Source: Candidatus Pelagibacter sp. (lineage in GTDB: Bacteria > Pseudomonadota > Alphaproteobacteria > Pelagibacterales > Pelagibacteraceae). From it: a DNA stretch of 7,421 nt. The notes under the pieces are model-generated. The model had not been told where the DNA came from. It saw only the letters and a program-made list of their open reading frames with translations, and did not search any database. This document shows positions 1 through 5,705 of the stretch, one piece after another. Made by a program: the position numbers and the translations under genes. Location: contig JABMNQ010000030.1 of the NCBI GenBank assembly GCA_013204495.1, forward strand, positions 1-7,421, written 5' to 3'. How positions within the stretch are numbered: the first letter of the stretch is position 1; each line of letters opens with the position of its first letter.

Positions 1-354
1 AAGTGGACCAGTAGTTGTTTCTATACCAGTTCCAGGGGGGTATTCTGGGTGGCCCGCACAAATAGAATCTAATTGTCTAAAGTTTTTAATATCTTTAAGG
101 GAGATGCTTTTGTATCCAGTAAGATGAAGTAAAGAATAAAGCAGCATAGAACCATGACCAGCAGATAAAACAAATCTATCTCTGTTTAACCAATTAGGAT
201 TATGGGGGTTAAATTTCAGGAAACTTCTAAATAAAACGGTAGCAACATCTGCCATACCCATAGGCATTCCAGGATGTCCAGAATTAGCTTTTTGAACCGC
301 ATCTATAGACAAAAACCTTATTGCGTTTGATAAATCTTTATGTAGTTTGTTCAA
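1..354 (-). CDS. tkt: Transketolase, N-terminal part (cut by the window edge)
   Basis: Transketolase is a thiamine-diphosphate enzyme that moves two-carbon units between sugar phosphates in the pentose phosphate pathway. The reverse strand reads as 118 open codons up to the window edge. The protein begins [20 protein letters not shown] and lines up closely with the E. coli TktA N-terminus. It shows the SGHPG motif (His27), [13 protein letters not shown] (His67), the LLHLTGY segment, GHPE (His102) and ETTTGPL at the edge. The three histidines match positions known in the family to bind cofactor or substrate. I chose the TTG at 354-352 because AGGA (363-360) lies 5 bases upstream, an in-frame stop lies just beyond (375-373), and the N-terminal length fits the family. 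It is transcribed divergently from the other genes. The C-terminal three quarters, including the pyrimidine-binding domain, are outside the window. Confidence 0.95.
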   Translation of the reverse strand, partial: MNKLHKDLSNAIRFLSIDAVQKANSGHPGMPMGMADVATVLFRSFLKFNPHNPNWLNRDRFVLSAGHGSMLLYSLLHLTGYKSISLKDIKNFRQLDSICAGHPEYPPGTGIETTTGPL

Positions 355-371
355 AATTATCCTATCTAGAC

Positions 372-399
372 TTCAAAGACTCAATTTAATATTATAAAT
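372..399 (+). promoter_or_regulatory. Candidate promoter of the rightward gene cluster
   Basis: TTCAAA (372-377, four of six matches to TTGACA) and TATAAA (394-399, five of six to TATAAT) are separated by 16 bases. Transcription would start around 405-408, at or next to the ATG of the coiled-coil gene, so the message could be leaderless. No Shine-Dalgarno sequence precedes that ATG, which agrees with this. The box overlaps the candidate tkt -10 on the other strand. The spacer ends in alternating AT, so several other -10-like matches exist. Confidence 0.35.
391..396 (-). promoter_or_regulatory. Candidate -10 box of the tkt promoter
   Basis: Read on the minus strand these bases are a perfect TATAAT. 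This would place the transcript start near 384 and give a leader of about 30 bases that contains the AGGA ribosome site before the TTG start. No good -35 box is visible about 17 bases upstream, and the whole spacer is AT-rich, so a chance match is possible. Confidence 0.35.
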
Positions 400-407
400 A
401 TATATAT

Positions 408-731
408 ATGAAAACAGACAGTGAAAAAGAAAAAAAACTGAGTTTTGCCCTTAATAAGCTTAAGAGTTTAAAATTACAAAACCCAACACTAAAAACTAAT
501 TTAGCAAATTTAAATACTCAAAAGAATCAATTAGAAATTGAAAAAAAAGAAATTGAAGAAAAATATCAAAATCTAATGAGCGAACATAAGGTTCTTAACC
601 AAAGATTAGAAGATATAAAACAACGGAAGTTAGAAGAGCAAAAAAAAGAGACTGAATTTTCAGAAAAAATTGATGAATTAAATCAAGAAACAGATACTTT
701 ATTAGAAGAAATAGATAAATGGCAAATGTAA
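408..731 (+). CDS. Small coiled-coil protein upstream of zapA (possible ZapA partner)
   Basis: I do not recognise a named family with certainty. The 107-residue product is almost entirely charged heptad-like helix (Lys, Glu, Leu, Asn, Gln), with no Gly, no Cys, a single Pro near residue 26, no signal peptide and no membrane segment. A cytoplasmic, extended coiled-coil dimer is the simplest reading. Its last 13 bases overlap the start of zapA, so the two are probably translated together. In many alphaproteobacteria a short coiled-coil protein (the DUF4164 type) sits directly before zapA, and this gene takes that place. A role as a Z-ring partner, comparable in principle to the coiled-coil protein ZapB, is inferred from position and shape only. 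The ATG at 408 has no ribosome site; internal ATG codons such as the one near 576 would remove half of the coil and are less likely. Confidence 0.75.
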   Translation: MKTDSEKEKKLSFALNKLKSLKLQNPTLKTNLANLNTQKNQLEIEKKEIEEKYQNLMSEHKVLNQRLEDIKQRKLEEQKKETEFSEKIDELNQETDTLLEEIDKWQM

Positions 732-1165
732 ATATTAAATTTAATGGTAAGGATTTTTTATTATCTTGTGACGATGGGCAAGAGGAGCATCTAGAAGAAT
801 TGCTTACCCATATTAATGAAAAATTTAGTAAACTAAAAAATGACCTAGGAAATATAGGTGAAAATAAACTCTTATTAATTACCTCAGTCCAAATAATGGA
901 TGAATATTTTGAGACTAAAAAAAATGTAGAACTTAAAAAAAAGGAATTAAAAGATCTGTCAGATAAATTTAGAGAATTAAAGTCATTAGTTTACGAGTAT
1001 AAAGATAAAAAAGAAGAAGAAATGAAACTACTGTCTCAAGATCACGAAGAATTTAAAAAAGAAATTGGAAAAAATAAAGAGGGTTATGAAAAAATAATCG
1101 AAGAAGCGGCTGATGAAATTGAAAATTTTATTGAGAAGGCTAATTTAGAAAATTCAGTTCAGTAA
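719..1165 (+). CDS. zapA: Cell division protein ZapA, with long C-terminal coiled coil
   Basis: ZapA binds FtsZ in the cytoplasm and cross-links protofilaments in the Z-ring. Residues 1-65 fit the ZapA globular head: a beta hairpin (VNIKFNGKDFLLSC), then helices around HLEELLTHINEKFSKL, and the conserved hydrophobic helix LLLITSVQIMDEYFE that leads into the coil. The remainder, about residues 66-140, is charged coiled coil. At 148 residues it is longer than E. coli ZapA (109), and the extra length is all coil. The ATG at 719 lies inside the end of the preceding coiled-coil gene (13-base overlap). The cyclo-ligase gene begins 4 bases after the stop. The family assignment rests on the head domain and the conserved zapA / cyclo-ligase neighbourhood. 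Confidence 0.85.
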   Translation: MANVNIKFNGKDFLLSCDDGQEEHLEELLTHINEKFSKLKNDLGNIGENKLLLITSVQIMDEYFETKKNVELKKKELKDLSDKFRELKSLVYEYKDKKEEEMKLLSQDHEEFKKEIGKNKEGYEKIIEEAADEIENFIEKANLENSVQ

Positions 1166-1169
1166 CTCC

Positions 1170-1715
1170 GTGTTAAAAAAAAAATTAAGAAAAAAAATTC
1201 TTAAAATTAGAGAAAAACATAATCAGAAAAATATAAAAATTGATTTTAATAAAATTATTAATTTTTTTAAAATAGAAAACATAACAAAAAAAAATATAGG
1301 TGGATACTTTCCGGTAAACTTTGAAGTGGATGATTTAGATTTACTAAAAAACTTTGAAAAAAATAATTATAAGATTTCATTACCAGTAATTAAAAAAAAA
1401 TTTCAAATGGATTTTTACAATTGGACATTTTCTGATCCATTAAAAATCAATAACTACGGGATACCAGAGCCTGAAATAAAAAAAATAGTTTATCCAGATA
1501 TTTTATTCATCCCCATGGTGGCATTTGATAAAAATTTAAACAGACTAGGATATGGTGGAGGATATTATGATCGTTTCATTGAAAGATTGTCGAGAAAGAA
1601 AAAAATTGTCAAAATAGGATTAGCTATCTCTTCTCAAGAAATAAAAAAAATTCCCATTAATAAACACGATCAAAAATTAGATTATATTATAACAAATGAA
1701 AATATTATAAAATGA
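1170..1715 (+). CDS. 5-formyltetrahydrofolate cyclo-ligase (MTHF synthetase, YgfA family)
   Basis: This enzyme uses ATP to convert 5-formyl-THF to 5,10-methenyl-THF, returning a storage or inhibitory folate to one-carbon metabolism in the cytoplasm. The 181-residue protein has the family's features in order: a Lys/Arg-rich N-terminal helix, LPVI (71-74), YGIPEP (96-101), PMVAFD (115-120), the signature NRLGYGGGYYDR (124-135) that binds phosphate, and DQKLDYIIT near the end. Length is normal to slightly short. The start is a GTG; an in-frame TAG at 1146-1148 leaves no ATG, GTG or TTG option upstream. No ribosome site is visible, so coupling to zapA, 4 bases upstream, is likely. The first codons contain runs of ten (1175-1184) and eight (1190-1197) adenines. 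The stop overlaps the next start as ATGA. Confidence 0.93.
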   Translation: MLKKKLRKKILKIREKHNQKNIKIDFNKIINFFKIENITKKNIGGYFPVNFEVDDLDLLKNFEKNNYKISLPVIKKKFQMDFYNWTFSDPLKINNYGIPEPEIKKIVYPDILFIPMVAFDKNLNRLGYGGGYYDRFIERLSRKKKIVKIGLAISSQEIKKIPINKHDQKLDYIITNENIIK

Positions 1716-2518
1716 GAATTCTTTTTTTAGGAGATGTCGTTGGTATTTCAGGTCGTTCAATGATCTTAAATAATATACTGTCAAAAATAAAAGATAAGAA
1801 AATTGATTTTGTTATTGTTAATGGTGAAAATGCAGCTGACGGTGGTGTTGGAGTTACAGAAGAAATTTGTAAAGATTTTTTTAATTGTGGTGTGGATGTA
1901 ATTACAACTGGAAATCATGTGTGGGATCAAAAAGAAACAATGTCTCATATTGAAAAAGAAAATAGACTATTAAGACCAAAAAATTTGTTTGAACCCTCTC
2001 CCGGAAAAGGATTTGGAATTTTTAATGCAAAAAATGAGATGAGAGTTGGTGTATTAAATTTAATGGGGAATGTGTTTATGAAAAAATGCGAGGATGTTTT
2101 TAAAGAAGCTGAAAAATTCATTAAAAAATATAAACTAAAAGAAGACTATGATTTTCTTGTAGTTGATTTTCATGGTGAGATTACAAGTGAAAAAGCTGCC
2201 ATGGGACATTTTTTTGATGGTAAAGCCACCTTAGTTGTTGGCACACACACACACATCCCAACCAATGATTCTAGAGTTCTTAAAGGTGGCACCGCCTATC
2301 AAACTGATGCTGGAATGTGTGGAGATTATGATTCAGTAATTGGAATGAATAAAGATAACTCAATTAATAGGTTTTTAAAAAAAAAATCTACTAAGCATTT
2401 TCCTGCAATTGGCGAGGCTACTTTGTGTGGTGTGATTGTTGATTGTGATATAGAAACAGGTTTAGCAAAAAGTATTGAAAATTTTATATATGGAGGAGAA
2501 TTAAAAAATTCTCATTAA
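1712..2518 (+). CDS. ymdB: YmdB-family metallophosphoesterase (TIGR00282 type)
   Basis: A calcineurin-like phosphoesterase with a two-metal active site. Characterised homologues (Bacillus YmdB, Deinococcus DR1281) hydrolyse 2',3'- or 3',5'-cyclic nucleotides; the physiological substrate here is unknown. All expected metal ligands are visible in the 268 residues: Asp8 in GDVVG, Glu39 and Asn40 in NGENAA, Asn68 and His69 in GNHVWD, His154 in DFHGE, and His179 and His181 in GTHTHIP. The C-terminal part carries the family's TDAGMCGDYDSVIGM segment. Length matches the family. No signal peptide, so cytoplasmic. The start overlaps the cyclo-ligase stop by 4 bases (ATGA) and has no ribosome site of its own, which suggests translational coupling. 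The symbol follows the Bacillus protein; this is not the unrelated E. coli macrodomain protein YmdB. Confidence 0.92.
   Translation: MRILFLGDVVGISGRSMILNNILSKIKDKKIDFVIVNGENAADGGVGVTEEICKDFFNCGVDVITTGNHVWDQKETMSHIEKENRLLRPKNLFEPSPGKGFGIFNAKNEMRVGVLNLMGNVFMKKCEDVFKEAEKFIKKYKLKEDYDFLVVDFHGEITSEKAAMGHFFDGKATLVVGTHTHIPTNDSRVLKGGTAYQTDAGMCGDYDSVIGMNKDNSINRFLKKKSTKHFPAIGEATLCGVIVDCDIETGLAKSIENFIYGGELKNSH
2492..2513 (+). promoter_or_regulatory. Distant Shine-Dalgarno plus hairpin before yebC
   Basis: GGAG (2492-2495) is a strong ribosome-site match, but it lies 28 bases from the yebC ATG in linear distance. It is followed at once by a perfect 7-base-pair inverted repeat, GAGAATT (2496-2502) and AATTCTC (2507-2513), with an AAAA loop. 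If the hairpin forms, the GGAG is brought to about 10 bases from the ATG at 2524. All of it lies in the last codons of the ymdB-like gene. The pairing is read directly from the sequence; the function is inferred. Confidence 0.4.
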
Positions 2519-2523
2519 TTATT

Positions 2524-3249
2524 ATGTCGGGTCATTCGAAATGGGCAAGTATAAAGCATTCCAAGGGAAAAGCAGACAAACAAAGATCAAAAGTATTTTC
2601 AAAACTTTCCAAAGAAATTAGTGTTGCAGCAAAATTGGGAGACAAAGATCCAGCGATGAATCCAAGACTTAGGTCTGCAATTCAGGCTGCAAGATCAGCC
2701 AATATGCCAAAAGATAATATTGAAAGAGCCATTGATAAATCTTCAGCTAACAATGAAAATAACTTTGAGAACTTAAGATATGAAGGTTTTGGACCAGATA
2801 AAATTGCTGTAATAGTTGAGGCTTTAACAGACAATAAAAATAGAACAGCATCTAATATTAGAACCATCTTTCAGAAAAGTGGAGGCAATTTAGGAACCCT
2901 GGGATCTGCATCTCATAATTTTAATCAATTAGGAATTATTAAGATTGATAAAAAAGAAATATCAGATGAACAAATTTTTGAATTAGCAATTGAGTCAGGA
3001 GCTGATGAGTGTATTTCTCATGAAGATTTTCATGAAATACAATGCCCTATGAATGAAATTTATAATGTAAAAAAAAATCTTGAAAAAACAATTGCAAATT
3101 TTATTTCTACTGAAATTGAATGGGTACCTTTAAATAGTACTGATGTTGAAAAAGACAAAATAGAATCTGCAATTGAATTCCTAGAAACACTTGAAGATGA
3201 TGATGATGTTCAAAATGTTTATTCAAATATAAATTTAAAAAATAATTAA
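2524..3249 (+). CDS. yebC: YebC/PmpR family protein (transcriptional regulator or translation factor)
   Basis: YebC-family proteins are widespread cytoplasmic proteins. Members have been described as DNA-binding regulators, and more recently as ribosome-associated factors that help synthesis of proline-rich stretches; the mitochondrial member is TACO1. The 241-residue product starts with the family hallmark MSGHSKWASIKHSKGKADKQ and continues with RSKVFSKLSKEI, NPRLRSAIQAARSANMPKDN and the Y-E-G-F/GP segment. It ends with the acidic EDDDDVQNVYSN motif. Length is normal. It begins 5 bases after the ymdB-like gene, and its stop shares one base with the next start (TAATG). The yebC - ruvC adjacency is conserved in many proteobacteria. 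Which of the two proposed activities applies cannot be told from sequence. Confidence 0.96.
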   Translation: MSGHSKWASIKHSKGKADKQRSKVFSKLSKEISVAAKLGDKDPAMNPRLRSAIQAARSANMPKDNIERAIDKSSANNENNFENLRYEGFGPDKIAVIVEALTDNKNRTASNIRTIFQKSGGNLGTLGSASHNFNQLGIIKIDKKEISDEQIFELAIESGADECISHEDFHEIQCPMNEIYNVKKNLEKTIANFISTEIEWVPLNSTDVEKDKIESAIEFLETLEDDDDVQNVYSNINLKNN

Positions 3250-3743
3250 TGCTTATAATTGGAATTGACCCAGGTATAACAGGTTCTATTTGCTTTTTTC
3301 AAGATGGAAAAATAATAGATGTTGTTGAAATGCCCAATATGCCAGAAGGTAAAAAAAATAAAAAACAAGTTAATGGTGCTCAAATTTATTATGAAATTTC
3401 TTTAAGAATAAAAGATACGAAAAAAGAAGACATTAAAGTAGTGATCGAGCAGGTTTCAGCTATGCCTGGCCAAGGAGTAACCAGCATGTTTAATTTTGGT
3501 CAATCATTTGGAATTTTAAAGGGAATATGTTCTGCAATGCAATTACCAATGTATTTTGTTAGGCCCGCTAAATGGAAAAAATATTTTAATCTTATTAATT
3601 CAGAAAAAGATGCTAGCAGAACTAAAGCAATTGAGGTATTTCCTTACTTTTCATCAGAGTTATCAAGGAAAAAAGATTCAAACAAAGCAGATGCAATCCT
3701 GATAGCTAGTTTTTATTACGAAACCTATAAATTAGAACAATAA
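3249..3743 (+). CDS. RuvC-like Holliday junction resolvase, phage-related type
   Basis: RNase H-fold nuclease predicted to cut four-way DNA junctions during recombination and repair. The 164-residue protein starts with MLIIGIDPGITGSICFF (Asp7), has VVIEQV (Glu67), then MPGQGVTSMFNFGQSFGILKG, VRPAKWKKYF and a final KKDSNKADAILIA with Asp143 and Asp148. These are the four acidic positions expected of the fold. The WKK segment, the FNFGQSFG block and the K-D-x-x-x-A-D ending resemble the short RuvC-like proteins found in phages and some bacteria more than E. coli RuvC (173 residues, D-A-A-D ending). It occupies the usual ruvC place after yebC, with a 1-base overlap, but ruvA and ruvB do not follow. 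Membership of the RuvC-like superfamily is secure; that it does the cell's RuvC job is inference, so I give no symbol. Confidence 0.88.
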   Translation: MLIIGIDPGITGSICFFQDGKIIDVVEMPNMPEGKKNKKQVNGAQIYYEISLRIKDTKKEDIKVVIEQVSAMPGQGVTSMFNFGQSFGILKGICSAMQLPMYFVRPAKWKKYFNLINSEKDASRTKAIEVFPYFSSELSRKKDSNKADAILIASFYYETYKLEQ

Positions 3744-3796
3744 ATTAACCCTAATAAAGTCAAATTCATGACACATTTTACTGCGAAATCTTAATT

Positions 3797-4471
3797 ATGG
3801 AAGCGGATATCACATCACAAGCTGTAGGTCTTGCATCAAATACTGATTTCTCATTATGGAACTTATTTTTAAGAGCAGATTTTATTGTAAAATCGGTAAT
3901 ACTAATGCTTATTGCCTGCTCAATTTATTCATGGGCAATTATTTTTGAAAAATTTAAATTATTTAAAAAAATAAATCTAGAATCAGAAGAATTTGAAGAA
4001 AATTTTTGGAAGTCAAAATCTGCAGAAAGCTTTTATAATAGCTTGCCAGTCAATTTAGAAAACCCTATGGCATTATTATTTAAGGATTCTATGCAAACTT
4101 TACTAAAAGCTAAAAACAAATCCAACCTGAATGAAAGAATGACTGGCATGTTAGAGGTTAATATTGAAAAACAAATGTCAAAAATTGATAAGGGATTTAC
4201 ATTTTTAGCAACTGTTGGCTCAACAGCTCCATTTATTGGTTTGTTTGGAACTGTTTGGGGAATAATGAATTCATTTCAATCAATTGCAATTTCAAGAAAT
4301 ACAAGTTTAGCAATTGTAGCGCCAGGTATAGCTGAAGCTTTATTTGCAACCGCACTAGGACTATTAGCAGCAATTCCTGCAGTTGTTGCGTATAATAAAT
4401 TTAATAACGATTTAAAAAAATATTCACAAAAATTAGAAAACTTTTCTAAAAGATTTTTATCAATAATATAA
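3797..4471 (+). CDS. tolQ: Tol-Pal system proton channel subunit TolQ
   Basis: TolQ is the inner-membrane stator-like subunit (MotA/ExbB family) that, with TolR, uses the proton gradient to drive TolA and outer-membrane constriction at division. The 224-residue protein has three membrane segments at about 31-50, 135-160 and 171-198, with the large cytoplasmic loop between the first two. The family blocks are present: TVGSTAPFIGLFGTVWGIMNSF and APGIAEALFATALGLLAAIPAVVAYN, matching E. coli TolQ (230 residues) nearly word for word. It starts after a 53-base gap with no visible ribosome site; in-frame upstream sequence stops at once, so ATG 3797 is the natural start. tolR follows 1 base later. 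The gap before it has no ybgC gene, which often leads this operon. Confidence 0.96.
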   Translation: MEADITSQAVGLASNTDFSLWNLFLRADFIVKSVILMLIACSIYSWAIIFEKFKLFKKINLESEEFEENFWKSKSAESFYNSLPVNLENPMALLFKDSMQTLLKAKNKSNLNERMTGMLEVNIEKQMSKIDKGFTFLATVGSTAPFIGLFGTVWGIMNSFQSIAISRNTSLAIVAPGIAEALFATALGLLAAIPAVVAYNKFNNDLKKYSQKLENFSKRFLSII

Positions 4472-4472
4472 A

Positions 4473-4889
4473 ATGGCTTTTAAACTCAACCGTTCATCCA
4501 AAGAACCTATGAGCGAAATAAATGTTACTCCTTTTGTAGATGTAATGTTGGTTTTATTAATTATATTTATGGTAACAGCACCATTGTTAACGGTGGGTGT
4601 GCAGGTTGATCTACCAGAAAGTTCTGCAGATTCGTTACCTGAAGAACTAGAGCCACTAACTTTATCTATAAACTCTAAAGGTGAAATATTTATCCAAGAA
4701 TCTAAAGTTGATTATGATAAAATTACAGCAAAAATTTTGGCTGTATCTAAAAATAGAACAGATACAAGAATCTATGTTAGGGGAGATAAATCAATAAATT
4801 ATGGTAGAGTTTTAGAGATAATGGGAATGTTATCAGGTTCTGGATTTACTAAAGTAGCATTAATTTCTGAACCCTATAAAGAGAGGTAG
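4473..4889 (+). CDS. tolR: Tol-Pal system protein TolR
   Basis: TolR (ExbD family) pairs with TolQ in the inner membrane and has one membrane helix and a periplasmic domain that can bind peptidoglycan. The 138-residue product shows MSEINVTPFVDVMLVLLIIF, with the proton-carrying Asp23 at the start of the helix (about 22-38), then VQVDLPES and the periplasmic domain with YVRGDKSINYGRVLEIMG, close to E. coli TolR (142 residues). It starts 1 base after tolQ without a ribosome site of its own, so it is probably coupled. Its last codons carry AGAGG, which can serve as ribosome site for tolA. Confidence 0.96.
   Translation: MAFKLNRSSKEPMSEINVTPFVDVMLVLLIIFMVTAPLLTVGVQVDLPESSADSLPEELEPLTLSINSKGEIFIQESKVDYDKITAKILAVSKNRTDTRIYVRGDKSINYGRVLEIMGMLSGSGFTKVALISEPYKER
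4882..4886 (+). promoter_or_regulatory. Ribosome binding site of tolA
   Basis: AGAGG lies 8 bases before the GTG at 4895, inside the last codons of tolR. It decides the choice of GTG as the tolA start, and the membrane-helix N-terminus of the product fits. Confidence 0.6.
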
Positions 4890-4894
4890 TAAAA

Positions 4895-5704
4895 GTGAAT
4901 AGAAATATTTTTATTTCTTTTGGGCTTCATATATTTCTCGTAATAATTACTGCTATGAGCTTACCTTTTCTTGCTAGAAAACCAATTGACCTACCACCAA
5001 TTATTTCAGTTGAACTAATTCAAATTACAGATAAGACTAACATTCCATTTGCTCCCAAGGCAAAAAAAATAATTGAAAAAGTTAAAGAAAAAGAAAAAAA
5101 GCTTGTTTCAGAGCAAGCCCCTCCAAAAGCTCTTAAAAAAGAAAAACAGGATGCAATTCCTTTGCCAGATGAAAAAATAAATAAAGTTAAAAAAATCAAA
5201 GAAGATAAACAAAATCCTGAAAAAGTAGAAATTGAAATTAAGCAAGTTTCAGAATTCGAAAAAAAAGATTTATTTGACCCAAGCAATATTGCAGCTTTAA
5301 TTGATAAGTCTAAAGTTGAGAGCGCCGAAACAAACAAAAAAACCGATGAAATAACACAAGATCAAGATAAAAGTATAAAACTTGGGGGTTTATCACTAAG
5401 TGAGGAGGATGCCTTAAAAGCCCAAATTTTTGGATGCTGGAGTATTCCGTTAGGCTTACCATATAATAAGAATTTATTAGTTAGAATTAAGTTACAATTA
5501 AAACCAGATGGAACTATTATAGAATCTGAAATTCTTGATCATGCTAGAATGAATAAACCAGGACAAGGATTTTATAAAGTTTTAGCAGAAAGTGCATTAA
5601 GGGCAGTGAAACTTTGTCAGCCACTTAGAGTTCCTAGCACTGGATATGAAAGATGGAAAGAGTTACAGTTAAATTTTGATGCTCGAGAAATGTTAGAAGG
5701 ATAA
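4895..5704 (+). CDS. tolA: Tol-Pal system protein TolA (short form)
   Basis: TolA is anchored in the inner membrane, spans the periplasm and contacts TolB/Pal, passing on the work of the TolQR motor. The 269-residue protein has a single N-terminal membrane helix (about 7-27, with the [12 protein letters not shown] stretch). A Lys/Glu/Pro-rich middle (about 50-160) follows, and then a C-terminal domain from about 165. That domain contains FGCWSIPLG (Cys181), a LQLKPDGTI strand, [14 protein letters not shown] (Cys241) and LNFDAREML. The C-W-x-x-P-x-G start and F-D ending are typical of alphaproteobacterial TolA, and the two cysteines could form a disulfide. It is much shorter than E. coli TolA (421), because the middle is reduced. 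Start is a GTG with AGAGG 8 bases upstream. The name rests on the C-terminal domain and operon position. Confidence 0.92.
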   Translation: MNRNIFISFGLHIFLVIITAMSLPFLARKPIDLPPIISVELIQITDKTNIPFAPKAKKIIEKVKEKEKKLVSEQAPPKALKKEKQDAIPLPDEKINKVKKIKEDKQNPEKVEIEIKQVSEFEKKDLFDPSNIAALIDKSKVESAETNKKTDEITQDQDKSIKLGGLSLSEEDALKAQIFGCWSIPLGLPYNKNLLVRIKLQLKPDGTIIESEILDHARMNKPGQGFYKVLAESALRAVKLCQPLRVPSTGYERWKELQLNFDAREMLEG

Positions 5705-5705
5705 A

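Noticed and set aside
2242..2255. Seven CA dinucleotide repeats (microsatellite, possible phase-variation site)
   Set aside because: The repeat is fully explained by the codons for the conserved active-site GTHTHIP motif of the phosphoesterase.
2682..2867. Minus-strand open frame of 61 codons inside yebC
   Set aside because: It lies wholly antisense to a highly conserved yebC segment, matches no family I know, and has no ribosome site; it is a shadow of the real gene.
5101..5118. Inverted repeat GCTTG...CAAGC, possible terminator or regulatory hairpin
   Set aside because: The stem is only 5-6 pairs, lies in the middle of tolA, and no T run follows; probably chance in coding sequence.
5020..5337. 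Minus-strand open frame of 105 codons inside tolA
   Set aside because: Its Ser/Phe-rich translation is what Lys/Glu-rich codons give on the opposite strand. There is no promoter or ribosome site, and tolA is well supported.
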